Part shown: in pieces, positions 31,418 through 40,280 of the stretch | Layout of the letters: every line of letters starts with the position of its first letter | How positions within the stretch are numbered: position 1 is the stretch's first letter | Assembly (NCBI GenBank): GCA_016716835.1 | Contig: JADJUW010000001.1 | Coordinates: forward strand, 1,108,501-1,172,500 | Origin: Myxococcales bacterium | Lineage (GTDB): Bacteria > Myxococcota_A > Polyangia > Haliangiales > Haliangiaceae | Length of the DNA stretch: 64,000 bases | Reading direction: 5' to 3' | Translations under genes and position numbers: made by a program | The notes under the pieces: model-generated | What the model saw: the letters and a program-made list of their open reading frames with translations, nothing else | What the model was told of the DNA's origin: nothing | Database searches by the model: none

Positions 31418-32206
31418 TTACGACCCGGTGTAGGCGGGCACGCGTTTCTCGAGAAACGCCGCCATGCCCTCGCGTTGATCGCGACTGGAAAACAAATGGC
31501 CAAAGGCCTGCGTCTCGACGCGCAGGCCTTCGTCGAGCGCCATCGATTGGCCGCTATCGAGCACGCGCTTGCAGGCCGCGACGGCCAGTGGCGCATTGAG
31601 CGCGATGCGGGCGGCGAGCGCGTCCGCGGCCGTGCGCAGCTCGCTGTCGGGCACCAACGCATCGACGAGGCCGATGCGCAACGCCTCTTCGGCGGTGATG
31701 ACGTCGCCGGTGAGGCAGAGTTCCTTGGCCTTGGCGAGGCCAACGCGGCGAAGCAGGCGCTGCGTGCCGCCAAAGCCAGGAATCACGCCGAGCTTGACCT
31801 CGGGTTGGCCGAATTTGGCAGCGGGCGTGGCATAGATAAAGTCACAAGCCAGCGCCAGCTCGCAGCCGCCGCCGAGCGCGACGCCATGCACGAGCGCGAC
31901 ATAGGGCACGCGCGAGCGCTCGATGGCCTTGCCGAGCTGACTGCCGCGTTGCGAAAACGCCTGCGCCTGCTCGCTATTCATGGCGGCCATCTCTGCGATA
32001 TCCGCGCCCGCGACGAAGGCCTTGGGCCCCGCGCCAGCCAAGGCGACGACGCGCACGGCTGGGTTAGCTTCGAGCTCGATCACGCCGGCTTCAAGTTCGG
32101 CGAGCACGGCGGCAGACAGCGCGTTGCGTTGCGCGGGCCGATTGATCGTTAGCACGCCAAGCGGCCCATGAACCTCAACCAAGATATTGGCGTATGACAT
32201 AGCCAT
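31418..32206 (-). CDS. Enoyl-CoA hydratase (crotonase family)
   Basis: It hydrates enoyl-CoA to 3-hydroxyacyl-CoA. The 262-residue product has the CoA-binding NRPAQRNALSAAVL, KAFVAGADIAEM (oxyanion-hole loop), HGVALGGGCELALACDFIYA (first catalytic Glu) and FGQPEVKLGVIPGFGGTQRL (second catalytic Glu in PEVKLG). These two Glu residues indicate a true hydratase. The start is either ATG 32206 or ATG 32200, with no clear ribosome site. It is next to a 3-hydroxyacyl-CoA dehydrogenase and an acyl-CoA dehydrogenase. Confidence 0.93.
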   Translation of the reverse strand: MAMSYANILVEVHGPLGVLTINRPAQRNALSAAVLAELEAGVIELEANPAVRVVALAGAGPKAFVAGADIAEMAAMNSEQAQAFSQRGSQLGKAIERSRVPYVALVHGVALGGGCELALACDFIYATPAAKFGQPEVKLGVIPGFGGTQRLLRRVGLAKAKELCLTGDVITAEEALRIGLVDALVPDSELRTAADALAARIALNAPLAVAACKRVLDSGQSMALDEGLRVETQAFGHLFSSRDQREGMAAFLEKRVPAYTGS

Positions 32207-32252
32207 GGGTTTATAGCCCATGGCCGCCTTTTTGGGGACCGCAGGGGGTGCT

Positions 32253-33131
32253 TCAGCCGATTTTCTGGCCGTTTTCGTCGTAGCGGTAGAAGCCGCGGCC
32301 GGCCTTTTTGCCGACCCATCCCGCGGCGACGTACTGCCGCAGCAACGGACACGCGCGATACTTGGTGTCGCCGAGTTCGTGATGCAGCACCTCGGCGATC
32401 GCGAGCACCGTATCGAGGCCGATGAGGTCGGCGAGCTCGAGCGGCCCCATCGGGTGATTGAGGCCCAGGCGCGCACCGGTATCGATGTCAGCGGCGCTGC
32501 CGAGGCCCTCGTACAAGCCAAAGCACGCCTCGTTGATGAGCGGAATCAGCACGCGGTTGACGATGAAGCCGGGGATGTCGCGCGCCGAAATGGAGGTCTT
32601 GCCGAAGCGGGCCGCGAGCGCCTCCGTGGTGTGAAACGTCGCGTCGCTGGTTGGCAAGCCGCGGACGATTTCGACTAATTTCATCAGTGGCACCGGGTTC
32701 ATGAAATGCATGCCGATGACGCGGTCGGCCCGGCCTGACGCCGCGGCCAATTTAGTGATCGAAATCGATGAGGTGTTTGACGCCAAGATGGCTTCGGGGC
32801 GCACCAACCGGCCAAGGCTGGCAAATATTTCGAGCTTGAGCGCTTCGTTTTCGGGTGCGGCCTCAATGACGAAGTCGCAGGCCGACAGCGAGCTGTGGCC
32901 CTGCCCCGCGGTCACGCGCGCCGTGGCGGCGCTGGCAAGCTCCGCCGTGAGTTTGCCTTTTTCAACCAGGCGCGCCAGCGTCTTGCCGAGCTTGCTCACC
33001 GCGGCCTGCGCCAACTCCGGTGAGATATCAACCATGATGACGTCAAGCCCGGCCTGCGCCGCAACCTGCGCGATGCCCTGCCCCATCTGGCCGGTGCCGA
33101 CGACGCCGAGCTTGCTGATTTGCGCGCTCAC
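32253..33131 (-). CDS. 3-hydroxybutyryl-CoA (3-hydroxyacyl-CoA) dehydrogenase
   Basis: It oxidises 3-hydroxyacyl-CoA with NAD+, or runs in reverse. The 292-residue product has an N-terminal Rossmann motif GVVGTGQMGQGIA, SNTSSISITKLA, and the catalytic IGMHFMNPVPLMKLVEIV (His). The C-terminal helical dimer domain has NRVLIPLINEACFGLYEG and LGLNHPMGPLELADLIGLD. GTG 33131 overlaps the thiolase stop by four bases (GTGA), so the two are coupled. The length matches stand-alone Hbd/PaaH enzymes. Confidence 0.95.
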   Translation of the reverse strand: MSAQISKLGVVGTGQMGQGIAQVAAQAGLDVIMVDISPELAQAAVSKLGKTLARLVEKGKLTAELASAATARVTAGQGHSSLSACDFVIEAAPENEALKLEIFASLGRLVRPEAILASNTSSISITKLAAASGRADRVIGMHFMNPVPLMKLVEIVRGLPTSDATFHTTEALAARFGKTSISARDIPGFIVNRVLIPLINEACFGLYEGLGSAADIDTGARLGLNHPMGPLELADLIGLDTVLAIAEVLHHELGDTKYRACPLLRQYVAAGWVGKKAGRGFYRYDENGQKIG

Positions 33132-34303
33132 GGGCGCTCCACAAGTAGCGCGATGCCTTCGCCGCCGCCGATGCAAAGCGAGGCGCCACCGCGCTTCACC
33201 CCGCGTTGCGCCATCGCCGATAGCAGGGTCACCAAGATGCGCGCGCCGGAGGCGCCGATGGGGTGCCCGAGCGCGACCGCGCCGCCCCAGACGTTGACTT
33301 TGGCCGGGTCGAGCGCAAGCATCTGATTGTTGATCAGCGACACAACCGCGAAGGCTTCGTTGATTTCCCACAGGTCGACCGAGGCGGCGTCCCAGCCTGC
33401 CTTGGTCAGCGCAGACTTAATCGCCGCGGCCGGCGCCGTGGTGAACCATTCGGGCGCTTGCGCGTGGTAACCCGACGCGACGATTTTTGCCAGCACGGGC
33501 AGCCCGCGGCGCGCCGCCTCCTGCGCCGACATCAAGACCAAGGCCGCCGCGCCATCGTTAAGCGACGACGCATTGCCGGCGGTGATGGTGCCGTCTTTGG
33601 CGAACGCGGGGCGCAAGCCCGGGAGCTTTTCGATGTTGCCGCGACCAGGCTCCTCGTCGAGAACTACCTCGACCTCGCCGGCCTTGCTGGCAATGGCGAC
33701 CGGCACGATCTCACCGGCAAACCGCCCATCTTTTTGCGCGGCGAGCGCGCGGCGATAGCTCTCGGCCGCGAATTCGTCTTGCGCCTGGCGCGTGATGTTG
33801 TGCTCTTTGGCGCACAGCTCGCCGCAATTTCCCATGTGCTGATTGTTGTACGGATCCCACAGGCCATCGTGCACCATGGAATCGACCGCCTGAAAATTTC
33901 CCATCTTAAAGCCACTGCGCGCGCCGGCCACGAGGTGCGGCGCGTTCGACATCGACTCCATGCCGCCCGCAATGGCAACCGCAACATCGCCGAGCGCGAT
34001 CGCGCGCGCCGCCGAGATCACGGCTTCGAGACCCGAGCCGCACACCTTGTTGACCGTCACCGCCGGCGTGCTTTGCGCCAAGCCTGCCTTGATCAACGCT
34101 TGCCGCGCGGGTGCCTGTCCCAGGCCGGCTTGCAGCACCGAACCCATATGCACAAGGCCAACCTCAGCGGCCGCGAGCTTCGCGCGCGCCGCGGCACCCT
34201 TGATCGCCGCGGCGCCGAGCGTTGGCGCGGTGGCAGTCGTCAAGGCACCCAAAAACGAGCCAATCGCGGTTCGCGCGGCGGCAACAATTACGACGTCATT
34301 CAT
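33128..34303 (-). CDS. Acetyl-CoA acetyltransferase (thiolase)
   Basis: It condenses or cleaves acetyl-CoA and acetoacetyl-CoA. The 391-residue product has the acyl-binding VNKVCGSGLEAV (Cys88), AGGMESMSNAPH, NGAGDGAAAL-like NASSLNDGAAALVLMSA, and the GHPIGASG motif (His347). The second catalytic Cys is in ASLCIGGGEG (Cys377). ATG 34303 is chosen because MNDVVIVAAARTAIGSF is the standard thiolase beginning; the frame runs further to 34378 without homology. It is the first gene of the coupled thiolase, dehydrogenase, crotonase run. Confidence 0.96.
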   Translation of the reverse strand: MNDVVIVAAARTAIGSFLGALTTATAPTLGAAAIKGAAARAKLAAAEVGLVHMGSVLQAGLGQAPARQALIKAGLAQSTPAVTVNKVCGSGLEAVISAARAIALGDVAVAIAGGMESMSNAPHLVAGARSGFKMGNFQAVDSMVHDGLWDPYNNQHMGNCGELCAKEHNITRQAQDEFAAESYRRALAAQKDGRFAGEIVPVAIASKAGEVEVVLDEEPGRGNIEKLPGLRPAFAKDGTITAGNASSLNDGAAALVLMSAQEAARRGLPVLAKIVASGYHAQAPEWFTTAPAAAIKSALTKAGWDAASVDLWEINEAFAVVSLINNQMLALDPAKVNVWGGAVALGHPIGASGARILVTLLSAMAQRGVKRGGASLCIGGGEGIALLVERP

Positions 34304-34349
34304 AGGGTCTGGATACCCCCGAACCCGGGTGGCGTCAACCGCGCCGAGG

Positions 34350-35468
34350 TCAGCCGAATTGGCGGGCGCGGGCGACAATGCCAGGCAGCACCTCCATCAC
34401 GCGGCGAACGTCATCTTGCGTCGTGCCAGGCCCGAGGCTAAAGCGCACGGCCGCGCGCGCCATCGCGTCATCCTGACCCATGGCGAGTAAAACCGGCGAC
34501 GGCTTGACGGAGCCCGAGGTGCACGCCGCCCCGTTGGAGACCGCGATGCCCGCGACATCAAGCGCCATCGCGATCGCGTCGCCGCGCGCACCGTCAAAGC
34601 GAACGTTGACGGTGTTGCCAATCCGCTCGGCATGCCCACCGTTAATGTGGGCGCCGGCGATGGCACGAGCAGAGGCCTCCAGCGACGCGGCGACCGCGCT
34701 GATTTCCCCTGCCAGAGCCAAACGCGCCGGGACGCACTTCGCGGCAGCGGCCATGCCCGCAATGCCCGCGAGATTCTCGGTGCCGGGCCTGCGCTGTCGC
34801 TCTTGGTTGCCGCCTGGCATCACCGCTGCCAGAGGCCAGCCAGCTTTTACCCACAGCGCGCCGACGCCCTTGGGCCCGCCAAACTTGTGCGCCGAGATAG
34901 ACGCGGCATCGGCCACGGCAACGACCTCGCTCAAGGCGCGCTTGCCCGCCCACTGCACCGCGTCGACAAACAGCGGCGAATCGCCCGCCCAGGCACGCAC
35001 CTGCGCCAACGGTTGCACCACGCCCGTTTCGTGATTCGCCGCCGAGATCGCAACCAAGGCGGCGCGCGCCGCCGCAAAGGGTTGCAAGCGGCCCGCCTCA
35101 TCCACGGGCAGCGTTTGCACCTGGAAGCCCTCCAGCGCGAGTTGGGCTAGGGCGCCCCGCACCGCTGGATGCACGGTCGCGCAGACAAGCACCAGCGACG
35201 CCGCGCCGCGATCGCGCGCACAACGCGCGAGCCCAATCGCGCCGAGCGCAATGGCCTCGGTCCCACCGCTGGTAAAGACGACCTCATCCGACGTGGCGTC
35301 GAGAAGCTGCGCAACCTGCGCGCGGCTGTGCTCGACGAGCTGCCTAGTCGCGCGTCCCTCAGCATGGATCGAGGAGGGATTGCCGAGCTGAGAGGTGGCC
35401 GCGAGGACGGCGGTGACCACCTCGGGCAAGACGGGCGCGCTCGCATTGTAGTCCAAATAGATCCGCAT
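34350..35468 (-). CDS. Cysteine desulfurase (NifS/IscS family)
   Basis: This PLP enzyme takes sulfur from cysteine for Fe-S cluster and thio-nucleoside assembly. The 372-residue product has MRIYLDYNASAPVLPEV, FTSGGTEAIALGAIG, ATVHPAVRG (His stacking on PLP), SAHKFGGPKG (PLP Lys195) and GAACTSGS (catalytic Cys316). The Cys loop is short, as in class II-like or NifS-type members with GAACTSGS. The target pathway is not given by context: no IscU or SufU is adjacent. A divergent gene starts 90 bases away. Confidence 0.93.
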   Translation of the reverse strand: MRIYLDYNASAPVLPEVVTAVLAATSQLGNPSSIHAEGRATRQLVEHSRAQVAQLLDATSDEVVFTSGGTEAIALGAIGLARCARDRGAASLVLVCATVHPAVRGALAQLALEGFQVQTLPVDEAGRLQPFAAARAALVAISAANHETGVVQPLAQVRAWAGDSPLFVDAVQWAGKRALSEVVAVADAASISAHKFGGPKGVGALWVKAGWPLAAVMPGGNQERQRRPGTENLAGIAGMAAAAKCVPARLALAGEISAVAASLEASARAIAGAHINGGHAERIGNTVNVRFDGARGDAIAMALDVAGIAVSNGAACTSGSVKPSPVLLAMGQDDAMARAAVRFSLGPGTTQDDVRRVMEVLPGIVARARQFG

Positions 35469-35557
35469 GGCCCAGCGCCTAATTATGACCAATAAGCTGG
35501 TAATTGCTAGTCACGCCCGCGCTCCTTACCGGCTATAACTAGCCAGAGGCCTACCGC

Positions 35558-36955
35558 GTGGGACACGAGCTAACAGACTGGCTATGCGCGATCGACGCCA
35601 TCGCGGCGCCGAGCATCGCCGATGCGCGCCGCCTGCGCCAACGCGATGGCGGCAGCCTGCTCGAGGCCTTGGTAAGGCTTGGCGCGATTTCCGATCAATC
35701 GTTGACCTTGCTGCTGCGCGAGCGCTTGCGGCTGCCAATCGTGGCACCGGCCATGCTCGCTGATATTGCAGGAGATGCGCTAGCGGCGCTGCCCGCCGAT
35801 ATGGCCGTGGAGTTTCGCGTCATGCCGCTTGCCATCGACGGCGAGGGCAACTTGGTCGTGGCGTTTTCAGACCCGTCCGATAACGCGGCGCTGGAGGAAA
35901 TCTCGTTCTTTACCGGCCGTCATGTCATGCGCACCATCGCGATGCAGGCACAAATTGCGTGGTGCCTGGCAAAATACTATGGCGTGGTGACGCCCTTGGC
36001 CGAGCCGCTCCTCGTGCCCGCGGATCCCAGCAGCGTCAACATGGCGGCGACGCCTCGGGCGACCGTCTCGTCGACGAACCCCGCACCGCAGACCGTGCAG
36101 CCGCTCGTGTTGCCCAAAAAGCGCGCCCCCCGCATTACCGAAGAACTCATCGACGCGACGCGCCGACCGGCCGCGGGCGGCGATGCCGATCTAAGCGCCG
36201 GCGTCTCGACCACCCGCCTCGCGGTCGCTACCGACGTCGCCAATAGCCCGACCGAGCTGGCACCTCGCACCGGCGAGATCCACGCGGTGAGTCCACGCAT
36301 ACGCCGGCTGACCGACTTGCCGCCGGTCATGATCGACTTGCAGCAGCTTGGATCCGCGTCGCCCGTCCCGGCCGTTGTCATCGACGACCCCGAGCCAAGC
36401 GCGCCGCCACCGGTAAGCCGCACGCGCGCGCGCAGCGACACCGTTGTCGGCTACGACACCGCCCAGGCCATCGCACGCGCCACCGTTGCGGTTACCAAGC
36501 ATCTAACGCGCGACCTTGCGAGTGCGTCGCGTGCCATCGCGGCCGCGCCTAGCCGCGATGACGCCATCGCTGAGTTCTTGCGCTCGATGTTCACTGACCA
36601 TATTGTTTTTTGCGTGGTGCGCGGCGATTCGGCCACGCTGCATCCCAGCACCGGGCGCTTCACGCCGATGGCGGCGATTCCCAGCATTGGCGCCGCGCTC
36701 ATGCGTGGCCGTCCCTACCGCGGGCCCCTGCCCGATGTACCGTCGCAAATGTTTGCGGCCGAGGCGCTTGGGCAGTTCATGCCACTGGTCGTGATCGTGC
36801 CGGTCATGCTCCGCCAGCGCGCCATCGCATTTTCGCTCGCCGAACTAACCTCGCGCACGCCGAGCGACAGCGAACTCATCGCGCTGGCGCAAGTCACGAG
36901 CAATGCCTTCGCGCGCCTCGCGTTGCGACGTCGGCAGACTATGCAGGTCCGCTGA
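35558..36955 (+). CDS. MshEN (GspE N-terminal) and GAF-like domain protein without an ATPase
   Basis: The 465-residue product starts at GTG 35558 with AGAGG upstream. Residues 1-150 look like a GspE/MshE N-terminal domain: LLEALVRLGAISDQSLTLLL, LPADMAVEFRVMPLAID, LVVAFSDPSDNAALEEI. In MshE this domain binds cyclic di-GMP. A Pro/Thr-rich linker of about 160 residues follows. The C-terminal ~150 residues resemble a GAF-type sensor (PSRDDAIAEFLRSMFTDHIVF, LMRGRPYRGPLPDVPS, MPLVVIVPVMLRQRAIAFSL). No Walker motifs are present, so it is not a secretion ATPase. Possible cyclic-dinucleotide sensor; that part is inference. Confidence 0.7.
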   Translation: MGHELTDWLCAIDAIAAPSIADARRLRQRDGGSLLEALVRLGAISDQSLTLLLRERLRLPIVAPAMLADIAGDALAALPADMAVEFRVMPLAIDGEGNLVVAFSDPSDNAALEEISFFTGRHVMRTIAMQAQIAWCLAKYYGVVTPLAEPLLVPADPSSVNMAATPRATVSSTNPAPQTVQPLVLPKKRAPRITEELIDATRRPAAGGDADLSAGVSTTRLAVATDVANSPTELAPRTGEIHAVSPRIRRLTDLPPVMIDLQQLGSASPVPAVVIDDPEPSAPPPVSRTRARSDTVVGYDTAQAIARATVAVTKHLTRDLASASRAIAAAPSRDDAIAEFLRSMFTDHIVFCVVRGDSATLHPSTGRFTPMAAIPSIGAALMRGRPYRGPLPDVPSQMFAAEALGQFMPLVVIVPVMLRQRAIAFSLAELTSRTPSDSELIALAQVTSNAFARLALRRRQTMQVR

Positions 36956-36987
36956 GCGTGGGCGACGCGCGACGCACGCCGCGCGCA

Positions 36988-37581
36988 TTAATTGGGTCGG
37001 AGCTCGAGGTTGGCCTGATAGGTCGAGCCGGCGACGGCGACCGGCAATTTCCATTTGCCGGCGACGCCGCTGAGGCAACTGTCAAAGCCGCTATCGACGG
37101 TCGGCTTGACCGTCAACTTCTTGACGACGCCCGCGGGCGAGAAATTTGCGGCGAGCGAAAGCTTGACCGAGCTGTTACCGAGCGCGACGTTGCGCTTGAG
37201 CGCCTGCTCATAGCAACGCTGGATCGCCGTGCGCGACTTGCTGACGAAATCCATGAAGATCTTAGAATTCGCCGCCAAGGTGGCGTCATCGAGTTGTGGC
37301 CCGGCGCCGCCTCGAGCGCCCTGTCCCGCCGTGATCACAAAATCGCCGCCTTCGACGCGCACGACGACGTCGCCGCCCGCACCTAGGCTCTCCGCCTCGG
37401 CCGAGGTCTCGAGCGCGGCGATGCGCCGCTCGGCTTCGGTGAGCGTCTTGTTACAGGTCTCGAGCCGTGCCAGCGTCTCGGGCGTGTCCTGCAGCTTAGT
37501 GGTCGATTTGCCGCAGCCTGCGGCAGCCGCCAGGCCGGCCACGAGGCAGATGACCACAAGAAATGAAGTGGAGGTTTTCAC
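36988..37581 (-). CDS. AgmX/PglI-domain lipoprotein C
   Basis: From GTG 37581, with AAAGGA upstream, the product is 197 residues. A lipobox AAAGC (in LVAGLAAAAGCGKS) is followed by a predicted coiled-coil (LARLETCNKTLTEAERRIAALE), a Gly/Asp-rich linker and a C-terminal AgmX/PglI domain: RTAIQRCYEQALKRNVALG, VKLSLAANFSPAGVVKKL, GFDSCLSGVAGKWKLPVA. The paired cysteines (QRCYEQ and DSCLSG) are clear. RCYEQAL is close to the family's canonical CYExxL motif, so this is the best-matched of the four relatives in the window. The ferredoxin gene ends two bases upstream. Confidence 0.85.
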   Translation of the reverse strand: MKTSTSFLVVICLVAGLAAAAGCGKSTTKLQDTPETLARLETCNKTLTEAERRIAALETSAEAESLGAGGDVVVRVEGGDFVITAGQGARGGAGPQLDDATLAANSKIFMDFVSKSRTAIQRCYEQALKRNVALGNSSVKLSLAANFSPAGVVKKLTVKPTVDSGFDSCLSGVAGKWKLPVAVAGSTYQANLELRPN

Positions 37582-37583
37582 GT

Positions 37584-38083
37584 TTATTTGTCCTTTGCCG
37601 CCGGGCGGTCGGGCGCAATTGTAACGCGCTCGGCGTCGGCGTGTGCCGCTGACGGCGCGCAATCGTGGGCGCTTTCGTCGGCTGCTGTGGGAGGCAAAAA
37701 TGACGGGATGGGGGGCAGAACGACGGGTGGTGGCGGCTCGATAAATTCACGCACGATGCTGCCACCAATGACGTGCTCTTAACGATGCGTTCGACGCGGG
37801 CGAGGTCGAGGCGTTGGTAGAGGGCCTGGGTGCCCTTCTTGCCCGGCAGCGTCGCCAGCGAAAAGCGCGGCCCCGTACCGGCAGCCGGTGCGGGCGGCAT
37901 TTCGCGCACCAGGGCGTTGACGCCTTGGCTGCAGCGACCAAAGCAGCTCTGCCACTCCATCGCGACATCCTGCGCGCCCAAACGCTTGCACGCACTTACG
38001 AAGGCGGTAGCGATCGCAGCCGAGCCGCGTTTTTCACCGCACTCCGGCCCGCGGCACACGACGATCCGAAACTTGCGAGTCAC
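37584..38083 (-). pseudogene. Thioredoxin-like [2Fe-2S] ferredoxin, disrupted by a frameshift near 37778
   Basis: The GTG at 38083 starts a frame with FRIVVCRGPECGEKRG and EWQSCFGRCSQGVN: Cys10, Cys15, Cys47 and Cys51, the C-x4-C plus C-x3-C pattern of thioredoxin-fold [2Fe-2S] ferredoxins. After RLDLARVERIVK the frame wanders into a sequence unlike the family. Adding one G before the GAGC at about 37776-37779 gives VKEHVIGGSIVREFIEPP, which is the expected family continuation, then a Pro-rich tail to a stop at 37584, 166 residues in all. The next gene would start two bases later, a tight operon fit. Sequencing error or recent mutation; I favour error. Confidence 0.7.
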
Positions 38084-38194
38084 GACCCTACTAGCGTGGG
38101 AGCAATTGCCATAAATTGCAACCCGGCGACGCGGCGCTTCGTCACGAGCCCGCGGCCCTGCGACATGCTGTGCGCCCGCCGCCTACACCTCGTG

Positions 38195-38779
38195 CTACTG
38201 CGAGGCCTGCTGCGTCGCGGCGTCGCTGAAATCAACGACGCCGTCCTTCCTAATTACTTTGCCGAGAAGGTTAATGCGCCCGGTCGCAAGGGTTTTGCCG
38301 CCCGACGTGATGGTGATCATGATCTTGCGGTTGGCGCCAAGGTCTTTGCGCGCCAAGACGAGCGAGGTGCTCAGCGACATCAGGCCGCGATCGCCGGCAT
38401 ATTGATCCATCGACGAGACAAGCCGACGCGTGCGCTCCGTGATGTCAAAGACATGCACCGTGTACTTGAGATCTGGCATCCCCTGCTTGAAAAACGCCAG
38501 CATGTGCACCGACCACTCCTGCGTCGCGGGGTCTTCCCAGATTGATTTTTTCTGGTTCACCTTCACGCGCGAGATAAAACGGGCCACGCTCTTGTCCGCG
38601 GTTGGAAAGCGCTTGTCGCTGAGCAGCACTTGACCGCCGAACACTTTTTCGGGCGAGCGCTGGGCAAGCGCACTGGGCGCGGGCCAAACGAGCTGCAACG
38701 AGAACAGGGCCAGGCCCATTGCCGCCACGCGAAAAAAACCGGGGCGGGTCGACGACATGCGGAAGATTGCGGGCTTCAT
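38195..38779 (-). CDS. Periplasmic or secreted protein of unknown function
   Basis: Family not recognised. The 194-residue product has a signal peptide (hydrophobic VAAMGLALFSLQLVW, then SALAQR as the probable cleavage site). The mature part starts RSPEKVFGGQVLLSDKRFP and contains VKVNQKKSIWEDPATQEWSVH, FFKQGMPDLKYTVHVFDITE and RKIMITITSGGKTLATGRINL. This looks beta-sandwich-like. It follows the Rossmann/DUF2520 gene after 35 bases. Location is supported by the signal; function is not. Confidence 0.65.
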   Translation of the reverse strand: MKPAIFRMSSTRPGFFRVAAMGLALFSLQLVWPAPSALAQRSPEKVFGGQVLLSDKRFPTADKSVARFISRVKVNQKKSIWEDPATQEWSVHMLAFFKQGMPDLKYTVHVFDITERTRRLVSSMDQYAGDRGLMSLSTSLVLARKDLGANRKIMITITSGGKTLATGRINLLGKVIRKDGVVDFSDAATQQASQ

Positions 38780-38814
38780 CGTGCCGCAAGTGTACGTGGG
38801 CAGACGGGCTGATG

Positions 38815-39696
38815 CTACGCCTTATCGCTCAGCAGTTGCTCGATTTGCGCGGCCTGCGCCGGCGGCAAGCCGCCGCGCTGCGCGAGCACCGCGGTCGCGC
38901 GCGCCAGCGCGACGTAGAGCTGCCTCACCGCGGGCGCATCCGACAGCGCTTCAAGATGACGCTGTACCGTGTGCACGTCGCCGCGCATGATGGGTCCGGT
39001 TAGGCCGGCCGCGCTGCCTTTGTCGCGAACATTGCCAATGGCGCCGGCCGCGAGCGCCGCGGCGGCCTGTTGGGCGTCAGCGGCGGCGAGGCCTGCTTGC
39101 GTAAAAAGGAGAACCGCTTGGTCAAGCAAGGTCACGACGAAATTCGAGCCAAAGCTAGCCGCGAGGTGATAGCGCGCCATCTGACTCGACGACAAGGTCA
39201 AGGCGCGCCCCGCGAGCGCGGCGACGAGTTGATGCACGACCGCCACGCCATGGGGCGTGCCCTCCACGCCAAAGGCGAGCCCGTGCAGTTGCGTCATGCC
39301 GACGCGACCTGCCGCGATAGCAGCCAAGGGATGCATGGTGGCGACGCCACCGACGCGCGCCGCGAGCTCGCCAAAAGCGGCGGCCGCCGCGGTAGCGCCT
39401 GAACAAGGGATGAGGGTGTGCCGTGTGGTGATAAGCCCGGTGGCCACGACGCGCGCGGCAACCTCGGCGATTGCATCATCGCTGACCGCGATGATCACCG
39501 CATCGCATTCAAGCAAGCGATCCGGCGGCGAGGCGTACGCCGCGACGCCGGCAGCAGCGGCAGCAACGCGCGCTTCATGAGCGTTGCGTGCCCACAGGCC
39601 AAGCACCGGCACGCCGCCTCGACGGAGCGCACCGGCCATCGCGGTAGCGACGACGCCGGCGCCGATCACAAATACGGTAGGTTGTTTCGTCTTCAC
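38815..39696 (-). CDS. Rossmann-like and DUF2520 domain protein
   Basis: The 293-residue product starts with GTG 39696, overlapping the nadD stop by four bases (GTGA). VFVIGAGVVATAMAGALRRG is a dinucleotide-binding Rossmann start; CDAVIIAVSDDAIAEVAARV continues the NAD(P)-type fold. The C-terminal half (HPLAAIAAGRVGMTQLHGLAF, ARYHLAASFGSNFVVTLLDQA, LTGPIMRGDVHTVQRHLEAL) is a DUF2520 helical domain, as in PanE-like and ProC-like reductases. No substrate is established for the family. Confidence 0.87.
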   Translation of the reverse strand: MKTKQPTVFVIGAGVVATAMAGALRRGGVPVLGLWARNAHEARVAAAAAGVAAYASPPDRLLECDAVIIAVSDDAIAEVAARVVATGLITTRHTLIPCSGATAAAAAFGELAARVGGVATMHPLAAIAAGRVGMTQLHGLAFGVEGTPHGVAVVHQLVAALAGRALTLSSSQMARYHLAASFGSNFVVTLLDQAVLLFTQAGLAAADAQQAAAALAAGAIGNVRDKGSAAGLTGPIMRGDVHTVQRHLEALSDAPAVRQLYVALARATAVLAQRGGLPPAQAAQIEQLLSDKA

Positions 39697-40277
39697 CGGT
39701 AGAGCCCGTGTTGCACGATATAGGCTGCCACGCCATGCGGCAAGCCTGCGGCGCGGCCGCTCGCCTGCAATTGCGACCGAATCTCGCGCGACGCCACCGC
39801 CGGCAGCGCCACCGGTGCGCCTTGGTGAGCTGACAAGGTGGCGTCATCGCTGGCAATAAAGTCTTGCCGCGGGATGACCCATGGCGGTGCAAGCGCCGCG
39901 ACCTCATCCCATCGATGCCAGGCCGCCGTCTCGCGCAAAATGTCCGAACCGATCAGCAGGCGAAATGAATTGGACGCCCCTCCCGCGGCAGCGCGCAACA
40001 GGTGGTGCAAGAGCACCAGCGTATGGCTGGGCGATCCATCGGCAAAAATCTGCGCCTCATCTTCGCGTACCCGCACGCGTGGCCCGAGCGCCGCCGTGGC
40101 CAGCTGGCACATGGCCAGCCGATCTGCAAAGGGCGCGAGGTCCTTGCCCAAAGCGTGGCGATAGGCTGGCACCCACCACACCTCGTCAAATGGGCCACAC
40201 TCGAGCGCGACCACGGTGGCGAGCTGATGGCACACGTGCGGCGGATTAAAGCTGCCGCCAAACAAGCCTATCCGCAT
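39693..40277 (-). CDS. nadD: Nicotinate-nucleotide adenylyltransferase
   Basis: It transfers AMP from ATP to NaMN in NAD synthesis. The 194-residue product shows GLFGGSFNPPHVCH (7-17 region, the HxGH-like nucleotidyltransferase motif with H14 and H17), GSPSHTLVLLHHLL, LLIGSDILRETAAWHRWDEV and SREIRSQLQ (ISSTxIR-type motif). The usual GxTTE-like motifs are recognisable, but the HIGH-type second His is in VCH rather than GH. It ends by overlapping the DUF2520 gene by four bases; the muramidase gene ends three bases upstream. Confidence 0.9.
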   Translation of the reverse strand: MRIGLFGGSFNPPHVCHQLATVVALECGPFDEVWWVPAYRHALGKDLAPFADRLAMCQLATAALGPRVRVREDEAQIFADGSPSHTLVLLHHLLRAAAGGASNSFRLLIGSDILRETAAWHRWDEVAALAPPWVIPRQDFIASDDATLSAHQGAPVALPAVASREIRSQLQASGRAAGLPHGVAAYIVQHGLYR

Positions 40278-40280
40278 CCG

